In this document: positions 22,932-35,200 of the stretch, one piece after another
Layout of the letters: every line of letters begins with the position of its first letter
Position numbering within the stretch: the stretch's first letter is position 1
DNA from: Strigamia acuminata
Lineage: Eukaryota; Arthropoda; Chilopoda; Geophilomorpha; Linotaeniidae
Assembly (NCBI GenBank): GCA_949358305.1
Contig: OX442317.1
Span: 5,584,186 to 5,648,185 of the forward strand
DNA length: 64,000 nt
Direction of reading: 5' to 3'
Program-made: the position numbers and the translations under genes
The notes under the pieces: generated by a model
Database searches by the model: none
Seen by the model: the letters and a program-made list of their open reading frames with translations, nothing else
What the model was told of the DNA's origin: nothing

Positions 22932-23512
22932 TTTCTAAAGGTGGATTGAAGGCAGGTTTCGAGGTTCGAAGTGGTGTTGATTGCGAGCCTTTTGCGTGAG
23001 AAAATAAAATGGAATTTGCCTAAACGGGCCGAAACGAAAACGACTAGTTCGCTTCTTCCACTTTAACTTATCACAGCGGTCATAAAAACAAGGTGCCGGG
23101 GTCTAGGTGGAGTACTAATCCTGCAGCTGAGGTGTTGGTTTTTTTTATTTTATATTGATTTTTTGGATTTTTTTTTATGATAAATAAAACATTTTAGATA
23201 TGATTATAGTTAATGCCGTTTAAAAAAATAAAAGGATTACTGTTATTTTGGGAGATGTTGCGAGGTGTCGGTCTCTGTCTAGACTAATTTTAGGGTATTA
23301 AATTTAAAATTATTTTGTTTCTTGTTTTTAATTTATTAGTTTATTAGTTTTATTGTTATTTCGAGATAAATATTGAGCAAAATAATAAATTATCGGAAAT
23401 TAAATTAGCTCGGTTTGTTTTTTCGACTGCGGAATCTTACGAGCGTGCCAATATGGCGCCTGTTGCCTAGTGTAAATACCGGTTTCGCTTGAGAAATTAA
23501 TGTGAGGATATT
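22932..23512. promoter_or_regulatory. Bidirectional promoter, FGFR1OP2 / SAM50
   Basis: About 580 bp between divergent starts. AT-rich in the middle (23140-23400) and GC-richer at both ends (for example AATATGGCGCCTGTTGCC near 23450). No TATA box in a convincing place. Confidence 0.4.
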
Positions 23513-24379
23513 ATGGGCACGGTGAACGCAAAGGTGCCTGAATCCGATCAGGTGATGGACCAACATGATGAAGTAACGACTAAACAGAAAATAAGTTTGG
23601 ATGGAATTCATGCTCGCGTCGACCGAATTCACGTGGACGGGCTCGGAAGAACTAAAGACGATATCATAACTAACGCATTAAAACCGCTATTCAAAGCCCA
23701 AGATTTCCAACAGGCATTTAAAAATAAATACTAATTAAATTCAGTTGTAAATTCTAATTTATTTGCACACTATTAGGTGGTAATAGCCGCCCACGAGGTT
23801 CGGACCACGTTAGAAGGTTTAGGATGCTTCAAAAGCATCGGAACTTATATCGACACAAGTACGGGACCAGAATCCTCGCCGCACGGACTCGAAGTTACAT
23901 TTTACGTCGACGAATTGAAGCGAATTGTCGGCGGCGTCAACACGTTGATCGGCAACAACGAAGGCAGTTTGGTAAATAGCATGTAAAAATTATTGAACAT
24001 TGTTTTTAGATGTTTTTGATGTTTTTAGATGTTTTTTGATGGTTTTTTGATGTTTTTTTTTATGTTTTTTGATGTATTTTGATGTTTTTTGATGTTTTTT
24101 GATGTTTTTGATGTTTTTTTGGTTTTTTTTTAACATTTATTATAATTTTTTAGGTTTTTGGGATGAGTTTACCTAATGTTTTCGGCCGTGGCGAGCGGGT
24201 CCAAACCGAATATTCGTACGGAACAAAAAATTCCATCGGTTTTAATTTGGCCGCAACTAAACCGTTAACCGGATGGAAACACGCGAGTATCAACGCTGCC
24301 GTATATCAGCAAGGAAACGATTTCCCATGGAGTGGTTTTCGGCAAACGGACAAAGGAACATTGCTGGACTTTTGGGTAA

Positions 24380-24425
<46 letters not shown>

Positions 24426-25484
24426 TTAAAAAAACCGATTAAATATTAAATCAATTAATTATTAGTTCGAATCCGCGCCGAAAGTGAGGCACACTCTTCG
24501 TTGGGAAGGAATTTGGAGAGAAACAAGTTGCTTGGATCGTTGCACGTCTTTTTCCGTTCGAGAGCAAACGGGACATACGCTTAAATCATCTATCAAAGTA
24601 CTTTGCGAGCCGCACAACGTAAAAACAAATTCATTTACTCACTTACATTAATTAATTCCAGCATATTTTATCCGTCGACAAACGAGATAGTCCTATCCTG
24701 CCAAAGAAAGGAGTTCTCTTCAAACTGCAGCAGGTAGAATGAAATATTGTGACGTTGCTGCGGTCGAAATCAAAAAGACAGCGCGTTGATGTTGGCACTC
24801 ATTTGTAGGAATACGCGGGTCTCGGTGGCGACATCGGTTTCGTTAAACACGAATTCGAAGTTCAAGCGAACGTTCCTTTATTCAACGATTTCATTTGGCA
24901 AGGTGCCTTGACGGGTGGTTTCATGCACTCCGCGAGTTCCACCCGTCGTTATTCCATTTGTGACAAATTCTTTTTGGGCGGACCACTCACGCTTCGCGGG
25001 TTTAATCATCGCGGGGTCGGTCCTCGCGCCGAGAATTGCGCGCTGGGAGCCAAAGCGTTTTGGTCGGGAGCGTTTCATCTGTATATGCCAATGCCTTTCC
25101 GTCCGGGCGAAGGCGGACTCGGAGATTTGTTCAGAACGCACTTGTTTATCAATGCCGGAAATATTGGCGATTTTTCCTTCGGTAATTGTTATTTATATTC
25201 GCTGAATTTGGTTTCTAATTGGGATTTTTTTTTTAGGTGAGGATTATCACGATAATTTGGCGATGTTACTGGACGGTTTGCGCATGGCGTATGGGATCGG
25301 ACTGGTCCTGCGAATCGGACAAGTGGCTCGATTTGAACTTAATTATTGTTTCCCGCTTCGTGTTCAAAAGCACGATAGGTGAAGAATTGAAATTGAATTT
25401 TTAATTTATTTTTTAATTTATTTTATTTGGATTTTTAGCATTAGCAGTGGTCTTCAATTCGGCGTTGGAGTGAATTTTCTGTAG
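23513..25484 (+). CDS. SAMM50: SAM50 mitochondrial outer-membrane beta-barrel assembly protein
   Basis: Omp85/BamA-type channel of the sorting and assembly machinery that inserts beta-barrel proteins into the mitochondrial outer membrane and contributes to cristae junctions through MICOS. N-terminal POTRA-like region ([20 protein letters not shown] ... [15 protein letters not shown]), then the beta-barrel with blocks [49 protein letters not shown]-type segment [17 protein letters not shown], and the C-terminal strand [10 protein letters not shown] ending in a hydrophobic residue, the usual beta-signal. Several small introns interrupt it. The first intron (23714-23776) has a GC donor. Another intron (near 23985-24153) is a GATGTTTTTT-type microsatellite. 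Length and order fit the family. Confidence 0.95.
23998..24125 (+). repeat. GATGTTTTT simple repeat in a SAM50 intron
   Basis: About ten variable-length copies of GATGTTTTT(T). A separate (TAA)n tract of about 14 units lies in the next intron at 24381-24423. Confidence 0.85.
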
Positions 25485-26249
25485 TTTGTTTAATTGTTCT
25501 GTGTACGTCCGCTTATTAAAAGTTTTAGTTTTGCAGCTGTGGTTGGTTTTGTCGTGTTGTTGACTCAACAACGATCCTCCATTTTTATTTTACACGATTT
25601 TTGCATATTAATTTCAGTTTTAAAACCGATTTTTTTTTTTTTTTTTTTTTTAAATTTATTTTATTACGTGTACAACACTGTAGATGGCGTTGACTTAGCC
25701 ATTAAAGTGCCATTCGCACATGACGTAATTGGAGTCAGTTAATTCGTGCCCATCACAACACTGAGAAACATTTGATTTGCGGTTTCGAGTCGATTTTTAT
25801 GTCGCTTTTTATTTTATGGTTTTGTTTACATGCAATTTCTAAGCAGGTGAAAGGAAGAAAAGTCGCCGGAATGGACGAATCGAATGCAGTGGGTGGCGAA
25901 AAAACTGGCGCGTGCTGAGGATATCGTGCGGGGGAGGCGGCGTTGCCATGACGACCAGCAAACCGTCTTCCTGTCCCTAGAGCAAGCGTCGTCCTCCGCC
26001 GTCTCTTCAAGGTCGCTGGCTCAGCTCCGCCGCGATTGGCCGACGCGAAAATCACGTGGGTTCCGTGGACCCACCCCACCCATCACCTCCCCACCCCTCC
26101 CCTCGCGCACGCTGTTTCCCGAGCAACGCCGACTACGGCCCGCGTCTCCACTGGGTCCGCCACGCAATTAACTAATGGCTTTCGAACGAGCGACTCGTGG
26201 AGCGAGCGACTAAAGCGTGACCGATACAAGTCCACTTCCGCCCGCCATC
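25485..26249 (+). promoter_or_regulatory. Upstream region of the glutamate transporter
   Basis: The first ~270 bp is AT-rich SAM50 3' sequence. From about 25850 the base composition switches to GC- and CpG-rich, continuing into the first coding exon, which fits a CpG-type promoter. An X-box-like GTTGCCATGACGAC lies at 25942-25955. Confidence 0.5.
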
Positions 26250-29200
26250 ATGCCGGGACTCGGGGTCCTCAGCTCCCTCAAAGAGTAAGTCACGTTCATC
26301 TAAAGAAATAACGCACAAAACGAGTCAAAACGCGCTTCACTGCAACGCACCCACTTGTCAAAGTCCCGCCCGTTGTTGGGCTTCACCGCGGCCCAACAAC
26401 AAATTCGCTTTGCGAACATTTCGCTTTTCGCCCGATTGAATTTTGTTTGAAATATCGCGATTTTGGGCGTTTTGGGAACGCAGGACGGTACGAAAATACC
26501 GGAGATTTTTTTTTAGAATTTTTTTAAAATTTTTATTTTAAAGGGAATTTAATTCAGTGCGGGATAATTATAATTAACCACTGGAATTAATTATTCCAAT
26601 GGTTGATTGCCTTTTTTTTACTGGTTTCAGTAACTGGTGGTTCCTCCAACCGCATCAAATGCAAGTATTGATAACATTTGATGATGTCGGACCACCGCAA
26701 CTGCTCCGTATTGATCTGCAACGGTCCAAAAACAACTTAAGTGTTGCTATTTCCTAGTTTTTTTCCCCTCCATTTTTCTATTTTAATCCATTTTTCAATC
26801 GATTTTAATGGAAAAATGCAAAAAATAATTTATTTCTGACTTATTTCCGACTTTGGACGCGTTTAAAATAGCCCCACATTGTTGCAAAAGTGGAAAACGA
26901 CTAACGAGGGACGAAATTTGGCCGCGCCGAGTCGGTGAGTCAATAAAAGCGAGGAAATTGAGCCCGACTCTCTCTCTCTCGTCGCGACCCCCCGACTCTC
27001 CTTTTATGAATTCGTCAAGGAATTCTCAGGGTTCCAGGAACGACATGGAATGCGAAGATGAGGAGGCTGACGGGGGGGTTGTTAACTGCTTTGTTCGACA
27101 ATTTACGAGCGTGGGTTTTTCTTTTTGCGCCTCCAACTCCACAACTGGGCGAACAGCGGCGAACGGTGACGTCAATGACCGTTGATCCAATCAAGAAGCA
27201 ACGGAGCGCAACAGTTCACGCTTACCGCCGCAGTCCATCATAAGATGGCCTCGACGCCATTCATCACACCCCCAGTTTGATATTGCGAATGTGACTGGCA
27301 TGCAATCGACGCGCGATCGATCGCTCGACACACCTCCATGCTAACCAGCACCACCGCCCGCGTTCTCAGCGCCTTGTCGTCGCGCCCTTCGCTCATCGCC
27401 CGCAACAAGTGGCCAGACCAGCCCGCCCGGGCACCAGCACGCGTTCCCCGAGCCCCGAACCAGACCCCCGTCATCCCTCGGTTGGCTCCGACACGTTCGT
27501 TTCTCACCCACGATTAACTCGACATCGCTCATCGGAACGCCCCGTAACTGGTCCGCGAGACCGATTTATCGCACCGCTAGACGGGGATGGGGTGCTGGAT
27601 TCCACCCCCGTGACGTCACTCCATTAAGCGATATCGGAGAGGGGGTTGTGTGGGTGGGGGTCTGTTGGCGACGTAATTAGTCCATCAGGCTCGCGCCGCG
27701 CGTGCCTTTATGGCTGTCGTTGTCTCCCCGACCCCCTTCTCTAATGCACCGATCGATGAGCGAGGGGGTCAGACGAGGGAGTGCGAACAAAAAGAGTGAG
27801 TGGGGTAGTGGGGTAGCGGGGTACGGGAGGGTGACAGGTCGAGTGATGCGTCTGCGCGTGCTGCGTCCATTGTCTCGCACCATCATCTGATTAGCGGGTC
27901 TGCCAAAGGCGATTAAGGACCCGGGTCAAGAAAGGAACGCTGCCAGGGAAATAGAGACGCCCCCATACTGGAAATGAAGTGCGCGATGAACGCTGAATGC
28001 TAAAGATGCTTCCAGTGCCGGGTTGATGGATGCAATATGAATTACGTCATTGGCGACACGAAAAGAAAGAGTTTTCATTTTTTTTTAAAGAGAAATAAAG
28101 TTGCGGAGCGTTAATAGAGTTTGCGTTTGCAGAGATGTACTTTTCCTTATAAATGGCCATCCTTACGACCTTATAAGATTATGAACTTGGTTGCGGCAAA
28201 TTTCCTTATAACCTTATGTTATGTTCTTAAAATAGTAATTTTGATATTGGCAACAATACAGTGTATAAAGCATCATGCAACTTCCATATTTTTTCCTAGC
28301 AACGGTTGACCAGGTAATGATAATAAAGGATTTTCACTTCTATTACGGAAGTGAAAGAAGAATGAGGTTTTAGGCGTAGATCTTGGCCTTGTGATTTTGT
28401 TGATCACAATTTTAATCGTTGACGTGTTTGTAGTCGTACCCGGTACAAAAGCGTCGCGAAAAGACGGATTTGAGTAAACAACATTTTTCGTTGTATCCAG
28501 CGATACGTGGGTGATGTGACGTATCAATAGTGTGGAATCTGTGGATCAATAAATACTGTAGTGGCGAATTGCATACGGTAAGCGTGGAATGGTTGGTTGG
28601 GAGGGAAACTTTGCGAGGCAATTTTTCGTCACCTCGAGTTTGAAATGGAATAATTCGAAAGGGATTAACACCCCCTGGTCTCACTGGAGTGTAATAAAAA
28701 GGCATGTCTTTTGGGTGGGTCTCGCTTTGATTTCTTTGCGTCTTCAGTGATGAGTCTGCGTTTCTATGACGACCGTGACGTCGTTAGACGCCAAACCTCG
28801 TGCACGTCACGATGAACTCGAAAAGCTTTTAGACGCGTCGAAATGGACAAAAGCTAGGGGTGGACGGACGCGTTGGGGGGGCTAGGCGAAGAAAAGATGC
28901 ATGGGGGGGGGGTATTCCCCCGAGGGGCAGCAACGGCAGACACGGAATGGGCGGAAGCAATAAAAAAGGGGTTTCCATGACGACTTGGCGTTCCCTTTTG
29001 CAGATGCGTCGCAATTTCCGGTGGGTGGGGGGTAGGGAAAGGGTTCGGGGTCCCGGAGTTGATGGTGCGTGGCCTGTTGCGTTTGCAAAGTGTGGAGTCG
29101 AGAAACGACGCGTCTGGATACCAAAAGAAATTAAACGCGAATAATAAATATGATACGTATTTGCACTACAATTGTGCAGGTTTGAGCACAGTTAGGAAGT

Positions 29201-32200
29201 ATATTGTATTGGCAACAATACAGTGTATGCAACTTCCATATTTTTCCCTAGCAACGGTTGACCAGGTAATGATAATAAAGGATTTTCACTTCTATTACGG
29301 AAGGTGAAAGAAGAATGAGGTTTTAGGCGTAGATCTTGGCCTTGTGATTTTGTTCTTGGAAGCAAAGATACAAAAGGTGTAAAGACTGTATTTACTGTTT
29401 ACGAACTGTACGTACCGTCTTTATATCATATTTACTTGACTTTCGGGTTTTAGGCGTAGATCTTGGCCTTGTGATTTTGTTTTTGGAAGCAAAGATACAA
29501 AAGATGTAAAGACTGTAATTACTGTTTACGAACTGTACGTACCGTCTTTATATCATATTTACTTGACTTTCGGGTTTTAGGCGTAGATCTTGGCCTTGTG
29601 ATTTTGTTTTTGGAAGCAAAGATACAAAAGATGTAAAGACTGTATTTACTGTTTACGAACTGTACGTACCGTCTTTATATCATATTTACTTGACTTTCCG
29701 GTAAAGTAGATATGGAATTTCACGTTTAATTCGGCGGTTGCGTAATTATACGGGAATAAATTTAAGGTTTTAACTAAATGAATGCGAATTGTAATATCGA
29801 GCGATGGTTTAAGAGGAATTAGACGTTTGGTTTAGTGATTCCGTGACTAATAAAACTCGTTTTTCCTTTTTTCTTTGTTTCTGTTTGTCTAATTTAGGAA
29901 ATTGCCCGCTCGGGAGGAATTTGAGTTGCCGACATTGCAGAACATGAAAAACAAAATCGGGTAAGGAAAAAATGCAAACGCGCGGCTCCAGTCGAGGATG
30001 TTGTGTTGGTGTTGTGTTGGGGTGGCGAAGAAAAAAGTAGGGCACCACAAAAAAAAAAGAAAAAAAAAAACCCTCGAGGATTCAATCTCTTTATGACGTC
30101 ACCCACTTCCATCTCTCTCTCTCTCTCCCTCCAACATCTTTTTATTCATCAAATGGAACCTATTTAAATGCGCGTCCGAGTTTGAGAGTCCAATCAACAG
30201 GACTCCCGCGTTCACACAAGTGGCGTTCATTGTTACCTAGGTGCGTCAATTGTCCATGTCACACGAGAAGCCGAAAACTCCCCCTCCCTCCCCCTCATCT
30301 TTTCCAATCTCTCTCCCCATATTTTGCCCCCCTCCCCTCCCCCCCCCACATACAGTACAGGAGTAATTAACTTGAAGTGGAAAGGGAGATGAACGCGGGA
30401 TCCCTTTAGGACGCGTGAAGGTTGTGTCTCCCTGTCATCCCGATTGCCGCCCTCATTTATTACGACGCGTCTCTGGCGCTCATGACCCCGAGCGAAGTAA
30501 ACAAACGCCGAGGATCAATCAGCGTGGACTGGTCACGTGATCTCATCCTCTCTCTCCCGTCCCACTCCACCTACTCAGCAAATGGCCTTGGAAACGATCC
30601 AAGTAGCCATGTTTTTCCTGTAGGGTCTCGAAAATGGGATTGCGAACGCGTGCCGAGCGCCATTTTGGCCTAGATTTAAGATGCGGTCTCCATGGAGACG
30701 GAAATGAGTCTCGTTGAACGAGTTGCGCATGCCCGAAAGAAGCCTTGCCGGCCCATTGCGTCCTCCCCCCCATTGGGGGAGCTTCACTGCTTGGCAACTG
30801 ATGAGAGGGGGGAGGGGTCTGATCGGAGGAAGGAAGGGGAACGCTATGAGACGCGAGCGGAGGATTAATTTCTGCGCGACGAGTAAACAGCGGGAGATGA
30901 GAGTGGAAAGAGGGGACCGGGGTGGGTGGGAGCGGGGGGGGGGGGGCCTGACGTCACTCTGTTTGCTTCGATGACACTTAATTCGCTCGTTTGAATGGAC
31001 CCGACGATGATGTCATTAAGGGGGTGGGGAGGAGGAGGAGGAGGAGGAAGAGTTTGGGGATGCTTGTTAAGGACCGTCTAAATGCTGGTGACGTCATTTC
31101 CCGTCTATTAGGAAGCACGACGACGAAAAAGGGTTCGTTCGGCTGGAGAGCGGCGAAGACGACGGCGGTGTAGCGGGAGGCGCGCCGGGCCCGGGCCCGG
31201 GGCCCGGAGGACTGGCTGCGGGCCTCCCGACGCGCTCGACCACTTTCCTCAGCCCGGAATGTTCCTGTTGCGCCAATATGAGCAAGAGATCCACCGTGGC
31301 ATTGTTGGCATCCATCGGATTCCTCGTTTTGTTCGGATCGCGGTGCAACATGGGAGTAGCGGTTGTTGCAATGACGGGCCAAGCGCAGGGATTCGATCAC
31401 AACAACACGAACCAGGTAAGAATTATTTGGCTTTTTGGTTCTTTTTTTGCGATGACGAAGTGGCAACTAGAATGGCTTCTTCGGGATGGAAGCATGAGGC
31501 ACTTGAGGGTTAATCAATGCACATGTCGGCTTGTTGAAGTCTTTTCAATTTGTCAGTTTTCTATGAATGAGGAGTTCGCTGCCAAGTTTTATTCAGCGCT
31601 CGGTGCTTTGAGGTTGGCTTTATTTTGTTTACATTTTGGCTCTGGACGGAAAAGAATTGATTTTGTGTGCTGCGGGTGTTTAAAGCGATTGATTTCCGAG
31701 TAAAATACTACATCGGCGCACTCATAAAGCAATTTCGACCATAAACAATGTGTTAAACAATGTTTTTCTTGTAAAATGTTGGCCGGAAAAGGTGATTTCT
31801 TGTTTATTTGATTAAGTTGCGTTGAGAATGGCGTTTTATTGCGCACCATTTCTAGTCTTAATTATATTTCCGCGCAGCTTAATTGTAATAGACAGGTTGA
31901 CACGGAACGAAGAAAGTCTTAAACGATGTCAACAGTGAGTCAGGGTTTGAACTGATTTAAGCAATTATACGCATTGTTTTCGGCGGCGCATAGGATGGAT
32001 TGCGAAAGAGCGAAAAGTTGGCGTTGCATTTAAACAAACGTTGATCAATTCGTGCTCTCGCTTTCCCCCAGGTGGGGTTTTCACTTGTCATCAGGTACTC
32101 TAGGGGTCGTTTTAATCTGCTAAGCGGGGTCGTGCGATGCGTGCCCACCAGCGACAGATTGCGCGGATTAGTTGGAGCAGATGCGGCGCGTGCGGCGTTC

Positions 32201-35200
32201 GATAGCAGCGGCGTTTCGGCTTTTCGAGCCGAGGAGGGAGACGCGGTCGCGTTGCCACGGACGACCACGTCCGCTCATACGAATCCCATTTCCCTCCCGT
32301 TCCCCTTGGCGTTTCTCCCGCGTTGACGACAGGGAAACGCCATTAGAAGTCAATTAGTGGCGTTGGAGAGTCCCAAATCGACAACAGGTAGTTGCCCCTT
32401 TGTTTGTTCGTTTTAGCATTTTACACGTGAACTTTGATTCATTTTCCCCGTCCCCCCCTCTGTCCATAATCAGCTGAATTATTTAAAACATGGGAATTCA
32501 TCGAGCGAAACGCTATTGAAATCGTAAAAAGCCGTAAACTGAGATTGCTGCGTATAACGCGGGGTTCCTCAGCCCGTAAAGTGGTTCCTATAAACTTTCC
32601 CTAGGGGTCGGCGAACGAGCAAACAGAATCAGGATTTGATCAATGTTTTACTTTAGCGACCGAATTGAAACTTCTAATCTGCTGACGTTGCGTTGGTTTT
32701 CGCAAGCGGATTTATCGTTTGTGGGGCAGGGGGCGGATTAAGGGGGTAGGGCCTAGGGGGCGATTGCCCTCTTGGTGTACGTGCAATAGGCATTTTTTTT
32801 TATTTATGGTATGTCTGATTAAAGATTTTTTCTTAAAATGCATTTTTTTTCCCGGAAAAAGCATTATTCTAGCGGAAAATGCATTATTTTACTGGAAAAT
32901 GCATTATTTTTAGCGGAAAATGCATTATTTTTAGCGGAAAATGCATTATTTTTAGCGGAAAATGCATTATTTTTAGCGAAAAATGCATTATTTTTAGCGG
33001 AAAATGCATTATTTTTAGCGGAAAATGTCTTAATTAACCGAAAAATGCATTATTTTATCGGAACATTAATTTTTTTCCCACAGAAAAATGCATTATTTCA
33101 CCAGAAAATGCATTAGTTCACCGGAAAATGTATTATTATTTCACCGGAAGACGCATTATTTCACCGTAAGATGCATTTTTCGCTTAAAAAGTGCATTTTT
33201 CGCCTTAAAAGTGCATTTTAGCAATAAAATGCGAATATAACATTTCTGAATATCCACGGTCCCCATGTGGTAAATTCTGCGGGTTCCCCGAAGCCTTAAT
33301 CCGGCCTCCAGTGGAGCCGTACTCGCGGACCTTTTCGGAACCCTGTAAAAAAAAAAAAAAAAAAAAAAATTCTTTAACCCTTTTTTATTTAAAGAAATTT
33401 TTTTTTTGAATTTGTGATTCTCCGCCAACCAGAAGATTTCCCAGATTTTATCCACCTAATCTATTTAAAACACAGACAGCAGAATTCGGATGGAATCCCG
33501 CAACCGTAGGAGCCGTCGATTCATCTTTCTTTTGGGGCTACATCGTCACGCAAGTCCCAGGCGGTTTTCTGGCGTCCAAATATCCGGCCAACAGGTTTAA
33601 TTTAATTTAATTTAATTCAATTTAACTTAATTTAATTTTAATTTCCTAATCGCAGGGTGTTTGGTACCGCGATCGCAGCATCTGCCTTTCTTAACCTGCT
33701 CATCCCAGGGGCGGCCGAAGTGGGTTTTGTGATGGTCATCTTCATCCGCGTCCTTCAGGGACTGGTCGAGGTGAGTGACACGTACACGGATCTTCCATTT
33801 GCACTTTTATTTCCCCTCCCCCTCTTTATTTTTATTTATTTTTGACCAATTTTATTTTTATTCATTCATTTCACCCCCGCCGTTTTTCCTGTTCAACCGG
33901 AAGTTGATCGCCATTCACCCATTTCCTGTCCATTAGTGTGTCCGCTATTGTTCTCGGCCATTGCTCACCATGACAACGGATTTTTGTTTACAGGGCGTCA
34001 CGTACCCCGCGTGTCACGGCATTTGGCGTCACTGGGCACCCCCCATGGAACGCAGTCGTTTGGCCACGCTCGCCTTTTGCGGTTTGTTTGCTTCTTTCCA
34101 AGCCTTTTCATCAACTCGTACCCGAAATGCGCATGCGTGCTCATAGGTGTGTGCATGAATCGTTACAGGTTCGTACGCAGGCGCAGTGGTGGCGATGCCG
34201 CTTTCTGCTTGGTTGACGGCAGTCAGCGGTTGGCAGACCTGTTTCTATTTCTACGGTGAGTCGCGCGACCCCGCCCATCCGTCCGCCGTCGATTGGCCGC
34301 GTTAGACGCGTGAGAGGCGGTCATTCGATTGGTTGTTGACGGAGGATCCGCGCGCGCTCCTCATTGGTCGCCGCTCGGCGCGCTCGCCGCTCCCATTGGC
34401 TGAGACGTCCGCCCGAGTCGGCGGAACGTGGAATAAAAATAAAGAGAAAACGAGGAAAAGGGAAAAAGAGAAAAAGATGGGCTAAAGGGAGAAAGATTGA
34501 AGGAAGGAAGGGGGAGTTAATCCAATCGGTGTCCGCCACAATCAATCATGTCAAGCGGAGCCAAGTGAATTAGGCCTAACTTGATGATGTGGGGCGGGCT
34601 GGTGGGGTGTTGTGATTGGGAGTGTGAATCATTAATTGGGATCGATGACGTAGACCCTTAACTTTGTTTCTTCTTTTTTAATTTTTTTTCTTTTCTCGCC
34701 TTTACCATGAAGGTGCCATGGGGATTGTGTGGTTTTTTGTATGGATGTGGCTCTCGTTCGAGCGTCCAGCCACTCATCCGACCATCACGCAAGCGGAACT
34801 CATCTATATCGAGCAAAGCATCGGTCATGTATCCCACGAATTGCCTAATGTAAGACATTTCTATTTATTTTTATTTGGAGACGTTGGTGCGTGTGTGTGA
34901 TTGGGAGTTATCTCTTTGGCAACAACATTTGATGAGACAAGAGCTCTCTACATGTTGCGAAATTAGCCTTGGATAAGAAATAATGCTGTGTCGGTTTATT
35001 TCGATTAAATATGACGTCATTTTTGTCATATTTACGTGTTGAAATTTGGCTGGGTGGTGATGGTGAACCGTAATCGAGGAATATCCGACTTTATTGCGAT
35101 TTTCCCTCTTGTGTACTTGTAATTTATTCGTATCGATCGAACCGACATGGAGCGAGGTTATTTGTGTCATAAATTTACCCCTCCTTTTCGATGTATGCTT

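Noticed and set aside
30978-31466. 162-codon minus-strand ORF
   Set aside because: Antisense of the GC-rich third exon of the glutamate transporter; low-complexity Ala/Arg composition.
32838-33116. Repetitive ORF with a seven-residue period (ALFLAEN)
   Set aside because: Produced by a 21-bp minisatellite inside an intron between well-phased exons.
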